Source of the DNA: Roseibium sp. HPY-6
GTDB taxonomy: Bacteria; Pseudomonadota; Alphaproteobacteria; Rhizobiales; Stappiaceae
DNA length: 64,000 nt
Assembly: GCF_040530035.1 (NCBI RefSeq)
Contig: NZ_JBEWCD010000001.1
Span: 2,356,001-2,420,000 of the forward strand
Reading direction: 5' to 3'
The first letter of the stretch is position 1. Every line of letters begins with the position of its first letter. Under the pieces are notes generated by a model that saw only the letters and a list, made by a program, of their open reading frames with translations, was not told where the DNA came from and made no database searches. A program made the translations under genes and the position numbers. Of this stretch, positions 36,650-43,907 are shown piece after piece.

Positions 36650-37909
36650 ATGCCTCCCGCAGCCCGAATTCTTGACAAGGTGGCCCATACACCAGCCCTC
36701 GCCGCTCTGATCGGTGGTGCAATTTTGGGCGCCTTGGCAGGTGCCGCCATTGTCGCCACCGGAGGTGCCGCTGCGCTCGCGATAGCGGCAGCCGCCGCGA
36801 GCGGAGCATCACTCGGTGGCGGGCTGGGTCAATTCATCGGTTCGTTCTTTTCCATTACGACCGGAACAATCACAGGTGCCTGCTCACCGAATGTTATTGT
36901 GGGGAAGAGACCCGCAGCACGTGCCACGGTTGACTTCTCGATGTGCAGCGGACTGCCCTTTTCGCCATTCGCACATCCCAACGCCCTGATTGCACAAGGC
37001 TCGATTTCCGTTTTCGTCAACAAATTCAACGCGGCGCGGGAGCAGGACAAGCTGATTTGCGGTGCCGTCATCTCATCCGGATGCAAGAGCGTGATCATCG
37101 GAGATCGGGCGGCAACAACCCTCCCCATCCAGTCCGAAGTACCAGCATGGCTTGAATGGGGTTTGTTGGCGCTTGGGGTAGTTGGGGGCGCCGGTCTTTT
37201 AAGAATGAGCGCCAAACTGACCTGGGTCGGGGTCGGAAGAGTTCTCGGGGCCGGGTTTCTGGGAAGTTACGTGTCCGGCCAGGTCGGCGGATGGCTGGGT
37301 GGCAAGATCTTTGGTGAAGGCTCTGACGGGCAGAAAATCATGGGGTTCGCTGCCGGAGTGATCGGCGGAATGGTGGTCGGAGCCTGGGCCTTCAAAGGCG
37401 CGCCAAGGCTTCAGATTGTGCCCTCAACGGCACCCAAGACCGGCGGCAAATACGCCACCAAGCAAATCAAGATGACGGAGAGATACCTGAAATACGACAG
37501 GCAGCACGGCGTCAAATATTTCAATGAGGCCGAGTTGGCCGCCCACAGGGTTGTCGCCGACAGGGACGGCAATCTGATCTATGCCGAGAGCGGGCGGCCC
37601 GTGAACACCGACAAGGGCATCTATGTCATGGACGAGCACGGCAACGTGTTCGTTCACGAAAACCCCCGCAGTGAAATGGTCCATCACTCAAGCTTCAATT
37701 CCGGTCAACCAATCGCTGCGGGTGGGAACATAAAGGTCAGGAACGGCAAACTTGCCGAAATCGATGAAGGTACCGGCCACTACGGCGACAGCCAGCCGGT
37801 CGGCCGGGTTGATCTGGTGACGGAGGAACTGGGGTCCCAGGGCGTGAATGTGAAGGGCGCGGAGGTCAATGACTACAACCGGATGATGGAGAAGGCCCGA
37901 AAGCAATGA
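36650..37909 (+). CDS. prePAAR/PAAR type VI secretion effector with unassigned C-terminal domain
   Basis: The 419-residue protein begins MPPAARILDKVAHTP; residues 4-13 match the prePAAR motif AARxxDxxxH exactly. A first hydrophobic region (about 17-72) is followed by a PAAR domain (about 74-152: TGACSPNVIVGKRPAAR, C99, H109, VISSGCKSVIIGD), then a second hydrophobic region (about 168-250). Two hydrophobic regions put it with the class of prePAAR effectors that need an Eag chaperone, and such a gene lies just upstream. The C-terminal ~165 residues are soluble, with IYVMDEHGNVFVHENP, HHSSFNSGQPIAAGGNI and GTGHYGDSQP. This is the presumed toxin; I cannot name its activity. The stop overlaps the next gene. 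Confidence 0.88.
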   Translation: MPPAARILDKVAHTPALAALIGGAILGALAGAAIVATGGAAALAIAAAAASGASLGGGLGQFIGSFFSITTGTITGACSPNVIVGKRPAARATVDFSMCSGLPFSPFAHPNALIAQGSISVFVNKFNAAREQDKLICGAVISSGCKSVIIGDRAATTLPIQSEVPAWLEWGLLALGVVGGAGLLRMSAKLTWVGVGRVLGAGFLGSYVSGQVGGWLGGKIFGEGSDGQKIMGFAAGVIGGMVVGAWAFKGAPRLQIVPSTAPKTGGKYATKQIKMTERYLKYDRQHGVKYFNEAELAAHRVVADRDGNLIYAESGRPVNTDKGIYVMDEHGNVFVHENPRSEMVHHSSFNSGQPIAAGGNIKVRNGKLAEIDEGTGHYGDSQPVGRVDLVTEELGSQGVNVKGAEVNDYNRMMEKARKQ

Positions 37910-38535
37910 TGCAAAAGCAAACGGCCATCTTTCAAAACACATTGGTGAAGTGCTGGCCATGGTCGGTGAACGGTGCAACGGGCGCGTATGAGCAGCGTTT
38001 TCTGGATACAGAAGCTGCCGGGTGCGCCCTTAATGAACTCGGCTCGCTCTACACCATGGATGAGCTGAGCACGGTGGTTTGCGCCTATCTGATGAACGTC
38101 TGCATTGAGCAGGCTGCAGGCAGACGATTGTCGGAACGGGACAGCGAGACCACCACGGCTTGCCTGACACTTTTGGCCGCGTCCGGAGCAATGGCGATCT
38201 CCGGCGCTCAGCTGGAAAGGATCATCGCCACCTTCAACCCGGGCTACTGGTATCAGGCGGTGGCTCCGCTGATCGCGCAACGACTGACAAAGGCCTCACT
38301 CTGCGCCGCGCTTCTCAAATCCCTGTCCCACCAACGAGAACCCGACAACTTGTATTTCGCGCTCCAGGGCGTGCGGATTTACAGCTTAGCGGCAAACCAA
38401 TTGGAGGCAGGTTCCGGACACAAACCGCTTTTTTTCGCGCTGGTCCAACGCGTCGGCGAACTTGCAGGCAACCGCGACGGCGAGATCGCAACAGCTGCCC
38501 GAAACGCCTCATCGTTCCTGAAAAACTACGAATAA
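37906..38535 (+). CDS. Candidate immunity protein for the PAAR effector (unknown family)
   Basis: I do not recognise this 209-residue protein by sequence. Its ATG overlaps the effector's stop codon by four bases (ATGA), the arrangement usual for effector-immunity pairs. It has no signal peptide or membrane span and looks alpha-helical (ELSTVVCAYLMNVCIEQAAG, QLERIIATFNPGYWYQ, KASLCAALLKSLSHQ), so it should be cytoplasmic, implying a toxin that acts in the cytoplasm. Function as the cognate immunity protein is inferred from position only; an adaptor or second chaperone is the main alternative. Confidence 0.65.
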   Translation: MMQKQTAIFQNTLVKCWPWSVNGATGAYEQRFLDTEAAGCALNELGSLYTMDELSTVVCAYLMNVCIEQAAGRRLSERDSETTTACLTLLAASGAMAISGAQLERIIATFNPGYWYQAVAPLIAQRLTKASLCAALLKSLSHQREPDNLYFALQGVRIYSLAANQLEAGSGHKPLFFALVQRVGELAGNRDGEIATAARNASSFLKNYE

Positions 38536-38575
38536 ACGTGAGTAAAAATCCAATCGTTACAGTGGAAAGATAGAT

Positions 38576-39595
38576 ATGACATTTTCAAATATAGCTATAC
38601 AGCAAGTCTATGATGTGATGAAGACGTCCGCGCCGAGTATTCTCGATCCTGCAAAGGTCCGCGCGGCGGGGCGCTACAATGCAAAGCACGCGCGCAGGAT
38701 CGGTTGGTCGCATCATTGGTCCGGTGTATGCCGCGTTCTCGGCATTACCGTCGGATACCTTTCGGCCGAAGACTTCAGTCAATATGTTGCACAGTTTCAG
38801 ACAGCTAAAAGTCTCAAACCAGACGGCATGCTGGGCCCCAACACCTGGCGGCGTATGCGGGCGGACGCCATGCTTGTCTTGCAGACCGTTGCGATGCCGG
38901 ATTGGCTGCCCAGAAAAGCACCTCAAAAGTCGGCGATAAAGGGCATCTCCGTTGAAGCGATCAATCTTGACGCCCCCTGGATGGCCATCGCCCTGGATGA
39001 GCAAGAGACGCATTGGCGAAATCATGACGGGACCAACATCGCCGAAGGCGACTCCCGTGTCGACGAAGGTTATTTCGAAGCTTGTCCCTATATGGGCGGC
39101 AACGCCTGGGAACTGGCGGAGCAGCACAAACGCAAGATCGACAACCGTCACTGGTGCGCGGCATTTGTGAACTACTGCCTTCACACGGCCGGTTACAGCC
39201 ACACAGGCAGTGCGGGAGCCTTTTCATTCAAGCAAACCAAACGCTGGAGATTCAGAGCCCTGAGCGAACCCACGCGAGGCTGCGTCATTGTCATGGAGCA
39301 CAATACCAAGGGATGGGACCATGTTGCTTTTCTTGATGACGTGGGCGACCTGCCGTCGGACCCGAAAGGAGACATTGATGCCAGCAAATACAAGGGCTTC
39401 ACACTTCTCGGCGGCAATCAGGGTGGAGATACTGTGATCTCGAAAGGGTTCGGCAACTGGACACTTTTCGCGGCAAAGGATTTACAGGGCAACAAGTCCC
39501 CTTACCTTTTTCCCATCACGGGTGCAGATGAGGCGAACTGCAACGTCGAGCTCCCGACGGCAGGACCTCATTATTGCGGCGAACAGTGGCAATGA
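38576..39595 (+). CDS. Leaderless peptidoglycan hydrolase, TIGR02594/CHAP-like, with PG-binding domain
   Basis: The 339-residue protein has an N-terminal PG_binding_1-like stretch (about 65-97: VAQFQTAKSLKPDGMLGPNT) and a C-terminal Cys/His hydrolase of the TIGR02594 type. In the latter, RHWCAAFVNYCLHTAGY supplies the candidate nucleophile Cys194, WDHVAFLDDVG supplies His249, and LLGGNQGGDTVISKGF is family-typical. Such enzymes cut peptide or amide bonds in peptidoglycan. There is no signal peptide, so it would need another route to reach its substrate, as for a type VI effector or an endolysin. It lies 40 bases downstream of the candidate immunity gene. No lysis or other phage gene is nearby. 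Confidence 0.82.
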   Translation: MTFSNIAIQQVYDVMKTSAPSILDPAKVRAAGRYNAKHARRIGWSHHWSGVCRVLGITVGYLSAEDFSQYVAQFQTAKSLKPDGMLGPNTWRRMRADAMLVLQTVAMPDWLPRKAPQKSAIKGISVEAINLDAPWMAIALDEQETHWRNHDGTNIAEGDSRVDEGYFEACPYMGGNAWELAEQHKRKIDNRHWCAAFVNYCLHTAGYSHTGSAGAFSFKQTKRWRFRALSEPTRGCVIVMEHNTKGWDHVAFLDDVGDLPSDPKGDIDASKYKGFTLLGGNQGGDTVISKGFGNWTLFAAKDLQGNKSPYLFPITGADEANCNVELPTAGPHYCGEQWQ

Positions 39596-39775
39596 CCTGC
39601 AGGGCCGACCCGCACAACCTGTCCGGCAGCTTTGCTGGAAACAGGCTCATGGCGCATGACGCTTGCTTGACGCGCCGTATGAACACTTCCCTTCGATCGA
39701 GCCGCAACCAAGCCTATCGATCGACATTGGAAGCCGAAATTTTCATCAAGTCTTTTTGGAAACAGGAGAAATTAC

Positions 39776-40435
39776 ATGCCACCGAAGAAAAGAGAACCGC
39801 TCGGAGTAAGCAGCTACCTCGGAAGCGAAGTTTATAAACAGATCTGCAACCGGTTTTACAAACAACACAGCATCAAGCTACCGGACCATATTGCCGAGGT
39901 ATACAAAGTTGGGGTGAGCAACGGCCAGGGAATGGAGTTTCTCGCACGTGATCCCGAAAAGTTTGAAGCACTTTTGAAGATGCCGAAGTTCGCGCCCGAC
40001 AATCAGGAGCATTTCTGTGACAGGATCGCGTCGATGGCGACCAAAGGCCAAGGATACCGCGAAACGGGCGTTCCAAGCCTGCACATTGCTGTCGCGCCTG
40101 AGGAATGCAGCGTCCATATCGATACGTTCGGGTTTGTCGCTATCGGGCCCGACGGTCAGAAATACTATAATCCGGACGCGATCCAGCACATACTCGATGA
40201 GTTGCTTTGGCAGGACAAGTTCGTCGGCTGGGTGACAAAGCACAGCAGACCCTTGGGAATGCTGTTGTCACACGTTCATTTTCGCGGTCCCAGTTCACGA
40301 AACAGATATCGCCTGTCCGCTGGCGCACGCGTCAATCTCGCGCAAGGTGACGGCTGGAACATCGGGATCGAAGCAACCCAGGCGCTCTCAGGCGAACAGA
40401 CCGTCGCCGGAAGCATCGAAGTCTACAACTGGTAG
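39776..40435 (+). CDS. Unknown protein at the end of the type VI cargo module
   Basis: I do not recognise this 219-residue protein. CAGGAG lies just ahead of the ATG. The sequence is rich in aromatic and charged residues, with no signal peptide and no membrane span: an N-terminal helical part (YLGSEVYKQICNRFYKQHS), a central ETGVPSLHIAVAPEECSVHIDTFGFVAIGPDG and YNPDAIQHILDELLWQDKF, and a C-terminal beta-like part (SAGARVNLAQGDGWNIGIEATQ). It follows the hydrolase gene by 180 bases on the same strand. It may be a further cargo or adaptor. A periplasmic immunity role is unlikely without an export signal. Confidence 0.6.
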   Translation: MPPKKREPLGVSSYLGSEVYKQICNRFYKQHSIKLPDHIAEVYKVGVSNGQGMEFLARDPEKFEALLKMPKFAPDNQEHFCDRIASMATKGQGYRETGVPSLHIAVAPEECSVHIDTFGFVAIGPDGQKYYNPDAIQHILDELLWQDKFVGWVTKHSRPLGMLLSHVHFRGPSSRNRYRLSAGARVNLAQGDGWNIGIEATQALSGEQTVAGSIEVYNW

Positions 40436-40453
40436 CGCTGAAAATCGTGTTCG

Positions 40454-40473
40454 ACGCACGCAACTCCGTGCGT
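40454..40473 (+). terminator. Hairpin after the last gene of the effector module
   Basis: Arms ACGCACG and CGTGCGT flank a six-base loop, extended by flanking GTTC/GAAC with one mismatch. It begins 18 bases after the stop. No T-run follows, so this is a weak or Rho-assisted terminator at best. Confidence 0.4.
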
Positions 40474-40637
40474 TGAACGACAGGAGGCCGGACGCAATCT
40501 GAATGCGGCGAAGGGGTGAATGCAGGTCATAATGCCCCTGCAGGAACAGGTTCTCTGGCACTGCCAATTACCCCTCCCCATTCGGACTACGTTGTTCCGG
40601 TTCAGTCTCTTGGCGTTTTGATCTAATCTCGCTTTCC

Positions 40638-42620
40638 ATGGAGGAAACCGAACATCTGAAAATTCAGCTCGATCTGATGCAGGCCGCGCTCGACCACATC
40701 AACCAGGGCTTCACTGTCTTTGACAGCGACCTACGCCTTGTCGCGTGGAATCGCGGTCTTTCGGACATGCTTGATATGCCTCCGGATATCATCAAACGGG
40801 GCTCTCATCTGGAAGCGTTCATCCGGGTGAATGCGGAACGCGGCGAATATGGCCCCGGAGACATCGAGGGCAAGATTGCCCGCCGGATCGAACGGGCGAA
40901 ATTGTTCGAGCCGCATTTCTTTGAAAGGGTCCGGCCGAACGGCCAAATCATTGCCGTTTCCGGAACGCCGCTTCCGCAAGGCGGCTTCGTCACGATCTAC
41001 TCCGACGTCACCGAAGAGCGCCGCCGCCAGGAAAAGCTGGAACGCACCGTGGAAGAACGCACGCGCGCTCTTCAACAGAGTGAAGACTGGCTGCGCCTTG
41101 TCACCGACAACATCCCGGCGCTCATCGCCTATGTATCCCCCGGTCCGGTCTTCCGCTTCGCCAACAGGCGCTATGCCGACTGGTTCGGTCATTCCGTTGC
41201 CTCCATTGCGGGCCGGCCCGCCGCAGACGTGGTCGGCGAAGACCTGTTCGCCGAGCTTGAGCCGCACATCAACCACGCCTTCGAAGGCAACGCCGTCAGT
41301 TACGAATATCAGCGGCAACGACCGGATGGCACCAGGGCCTATATGCGCTCGACGCTGATCCCCGACATGACCTCCGACGGACGCACGCTCGGTATCTTTG
41401 TTCTTTCGCTTGATGCAACGGAGCAAAAACAAGCCGAGGCAACGCTGGTCCAGTCCCAGCGCATGGATGCGGTAGGCAAACTGACCGGTGGTCTCGCGCA
41501 TGATTTCAACAATCTTCTGGCGATCCTTATGGGCAACCTCTTGAGCATTGGCCGGATGGAAACACCGCTGGACAAGAGTGACCTCGACAAAAAACTCACT
41601 CCCATGCTTGAAGCAACGAAGCGCGGATCTGATCTGATCCAGCGGCTGCTTGCCTTCAGCCGGGGCAAGGCGATTGACCCCCAGACGGTTTCCCTCGGCA
41701 AGGTTCTGATCAGTGCCGGCAGCCTCCTTGAGGGGTCCCTGCCGTCGGCGATCACACTGGAAACGACTGTCGAGGACTGCAGCATCGGGGCGCGTATTGA
41801 TCCGACGCAGATGGAAACAGCGCTTATCAATCTGGCGTTCAATGCACGAGATGCCATGCCGGAGGGCGGGATCCTGCAGATGTCCCTGGAAGACTGTCAC
41901 ATCGCCAAACGGGAAGCCGATGATCTCGGCATTCCGGCAGGCCGCTATGCCCGGGTCGCTGTAACCGATACCGGAACCGGCATGGATGAGGAAACCCGGC
42001 TCAAGATTTTTGAGCCGTTCTTCACGACGAAAAACTTTGGAACAGGCAGCGGTCTCGGGCTCTCCATGGTGTATGGATTCGTCCGGCAATCGGGGGGCGC
42101 CATCACGGTCGACAGCGAACCGGGCAAGGGAACCTGTTTGACATTCTTCTTGCCCTTTCATCGGGTTGCCGTATCCGGTTCACGCGAGGCAGGAGCTGGA
42201 CGCGATGCCGAGCCGCAACCGGGCTCTGGTGAACTGCTGCTGCTTGTCGAGGACGACCCGGATGTTGCCACTGCAGTGACCGATCAGCTCAAGAACCTGG
42301 GATACGCTGTCTTGCGTGCGGCCAGCGTGGACGATGCAAGACATCTCGCCCTGGACCTGCCCGAGCTGAAAGGTGTTCTCAGTGACATTATCATGCCAGG
42401 ACAAACCAACGGGCTTGCCCTCGCAAGGGAAATCCGCCGCGAAAGAGAGGATCTCGGGATTGCGCTCATGTCCGGCTTTGCGGACTGGTCGGATCTGGCG
42501 GGGCATGACAGGGAGTGTGAATTTCCGGTCTTGGCGAAGCCATTCGCAGATGATCAACTGGCAGACACCATCCGGAAAATCCTGTCTCGGGCGAACAGTT
42601 TGGAACACGTAAGTGATTGA
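40638..42620 (+). CDS. Soluble PAS-domain hybrid histidine kinase
   Basis: A 660-residue cytoplasmic sensor kinase. The first PAS (about 10-130) is of the PAS_7 type with GFTVFDSDLRLVAWN; a coiled coil with EERTRALQQSEDWL leads to a second PAS (about 150-265, NIPALIAYVSPGPVFRFANR). The phosphoacceptor helix has GGLAHDFNNLL, followed by the ATPase domain with NLAFNARDAMPEGG, VTDTGTGMDEE and GTGSGLGLSMVYGFV. A C-terminal receiver domain (about 535-650) keeps the phospho-site VLSDIIMPG and LAKPF lysine. No membrane span is present, so the input is cytoplasmic. It overlaps the downstream response-regulator gene by eight bases. Confidence 0.93.
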   Translation: MEETEHLKIQLDLMQAALDHINQGFTVFDSDLRLVAWNRGLSDMLDMPPDIIKRGSHLEAFIRVNAERGEYGPGDIEGKIARRIERAKLFEPHFFERVRPNGQIIAVSGTPLPQGGFVTIYSDVTEERRRQEKLERTVEERTRALQQSEDWLRLVTDNIPALIAYVSPGPVFRFANRRYADWFGHSVASIAGRPAADVVGEDLFAELEPHINHAFEGNAVSYEYQRQRPDGTRAYMRSTLIPDMTSDGRTLGIFVLSLDATEQKQAEATLVQSQRMDAVGKLTGGLAHDFNNLLAILMGNLLSIGRMETPLDKSDLDKKLTPMLEATKRGSDLIQRLLAFSRGKAIDPQTVSLGKVLISAGSLLEGSLPSAITLETTVEDCSIGARIDPTQMETALINLAFNARDAMPEGGILQMSLEDCHIAKREADDLGIPAGRYARVAVTDTGTGMDEETRLKIFEPFFTTKNFGTGSGLGLSMVYGFVRQSGGAITVDSEPGKGTCLTFFLPFHRVAVSGSREAGAGRDAEPQPGSGELLLLVEDDPDVATAVTDQLKNLGYAVLRAASVDDARHLALDLPELKGVLSDIIMPGQTNGLALAREIRREREDLGIALMSGFADWSDLAGHDRECEFPVLAKPFADDQLADTIRKILSRANSLEHVSD

Positions 42621-43347
42621 CTTGCAGACACGCACCACACCGCCTGCGAAACTGTCTGTCTTCATTGTCGACGACGAGCCGGAAATTGGCCAGTTGTTGC
42701 AAGAGGCAATGTCCCAGTTCGACATGACCGGCGAAATTTTTTCGACCGCCCAATCGATGCTGACCGCGCTGGAAAACACAATACCTGACGCGTGCATTGT
42801 CGATCTCGGGCTTCCTGACATGGAAGGGATGGCACTGATCAACGAAATCCGCAGAAAATCCTCGGTGCCGATCATCGTGCTTTCTGCCCGCGGCCATTCA
42901 ACGGACAGGGTGATGGGGCTGGAGCTGGGTGCTGACGACTATGTGGTCAAGCCATTCGACCCGCGCGAGGTCGTTGCCAGGATACGCTCCATCCTGCGCC
43001 GGTCCTCCGATCGAACAGCCGGCCCGGCTGCGACGGACCAGGCCAGTTTCGAAGGCTGGTGCTATCGTCCCTCTTCACATTGCCTGATTTCGCCCGAAGG
43101 GGAGGAGACATTCCTGTCCACCGGCGAAGCCACTTTACTTGAGGCTCTGCTGCGCGCTCCCAAACGCGTTCTGACCCGGGATTATCTGCTGGAACACGGC
43201 GGCAGGGACGAGAGCCTCGACAGGTCCATAGATGTGCGCATTTCCCGGTTGCGCAAAAAGCTCAACCGCAAGAATGAAGCGGCACATATCCGAACCATCT
43301 ACGGGTCGGGCTACATGTTCGCGACGGGCGTGACGTGGTCGACGTGA
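42613..43347 (+). CDS. OmpR-family response regulator
   Basis: A 244-residue response regulator that starts with GTG inside the last codons of the hybrid kinase gene, so the two proteins are coupled in translation. The receiver domain holds the acidic pocket VFIVDDEPEIG, the phospho-Asp region CIVDLGLPDMEG, the switch threonine region IVLSARG and the lysine in DDYVVKPFDPRE. The C-terminal winged helix (EATLLEALLRAPKRVLTRDYLLEHG, DVRISRLRKKL, IRTIYGSGYMF) is typical of OmpR/PhoB. Target genes are unknown; neither flank is an obvious regulon. Confidence 0.94.
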   Translation: MIDLQTRTTPPAKLSVFIVDDEPEIGQLLQEAMSQFDMTGEIFSTAQSMLTALENTIPDACIVDLGLPDMEGMALINEIRRKSSVPIIVLSARGHSTDRVMGLELGADDYVVKPFDPREVVARIRSILRRSSDRTAGPAATDQASFEGWCYRPSSHCLISPEGEETFLSTGEATLLEALLRAPKRVLTRDYLLEHGGRDESLDRSIDVRISRLRKKLNRKNEAAHIRTIYGSGYMFATGVTWST

Positions 43348-43351
43348 CGGG

Positions 43352-43376
43352 AGCCGGGATTTGGCGCAGCCCGGCT
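43352..43376. terminator. Hairpin between convergent response regulator and GFA gene
   Basis: AGCCGGG pairs with CCCGGCT across an 11-base loop in the 36-base gap between two convergent genes. There is no T-run on either side, so termination is inferred from position. Confidence 0.35.
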
Positions 43377-43383
43377 GATCGGT

Positions 43384-43782
43384 TCAGCCGTTTCGGAATT
43401 TGTGCGCGAACTCTTCGCCGGTCATTTTCCGCGTCACATCTGAGAAAGAATAGTTCTCCGGCTTCTGGTCGATAAAGAATTCCGCCTTGAACGGAAGCTC
43501 CGTCTGATCGTCGAACAGACCGATCGGAATACCGTGAATGCCGCTGCCAATCGGGTGAAAGAACAGGTTCGACCCACAAACAGAACAAAACCCGCGCTCG
43601 AAACCGTCGGACGACGCATACCGTTGAACAGGTCCTTCGAACTCGGCGTCCTTGCAGGGAACGGCCATGAACGGCCCACCGACCCACTTCCGGCACATGG
43701 AACAATGGCACGCCTGCAGGCGCGGTATCGCGTCCGCTGAGAAAGTCACTTGCCCGCAAAGACAGCTACCGCTTCGGCGCAT
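43384..43782 (-). CDS. GFA-family (glutathione-dependent formaldehyde-activating-like) zinc protein
   Basis: A 132-residue GFA/CENP-V fold protein with the paired zinc-binding cysteine motifs GSCLCGQVTF, ACHCSMCRKW and GFCSVCGSNLFF, giving the two-zinc pattern of the family. A GGGAGGTAGAG site precedes the ATG. Members bind glutathione adducts in some bacteria, but most act on unknown substrates; a formaldehyde role should not be assumed. It converges on the kinase/regulator pair and is separated from the TRAP operon by a strong terminator. Confidence 0.9.
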   Translation of the reverse strand: MRRSGSCLCGQVTFSADAIPRLQACHCSMCRKWVGGPFMAVPCKDAEFEGPVQRYASSDGFERGFCSVCGSNLFFHPIGSGIHGIPIGLFDDQTELPFKAEFFIDQKPENYSFSDVTRKMTGEEFAHKFRNG

Positions 43783-43856
43783 CTCTACCTCCCGTCATCC
43801 GGCCAACTGAATACTCACGCTCGGCAGCTTATTCGGTGAGGATTGCGAAATCAAAA

Positions 43857-43884
43857 GAGGCGGGAAGTTGTCACTTCCCGCCTC
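43857..43884 (-). terminator. Intrinsic terminator of the TRAP operon
   Basis: A perfect 12-bp stem (GAGGCGGGAAGT with ACTTCCCGCCTC) has a four-base loop and on the minus strand is followed directly by TTTTGATTT. It lies 23 bases beyond the stop of the large permease gene. Confidence 0.85.
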
Positions 43885-43907
43885 CAATCCTGAATGTGCT
43901 TGGCGAA

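Noticed and set aside
36031..36759. Long minus-strand open frame opposite the DUF1795 and PAAR genes
   Set aside because: It runs antisense to two genes with clear domains, has no domain of its own and has the biased composition of a shadow frame.
39776..40435. 219-residue protein as immunity to the peptidoglycan hydrolase
   Set aside because: Immunity to a periplasmic wall-cutting effector normally needs an export signal, and none is present.
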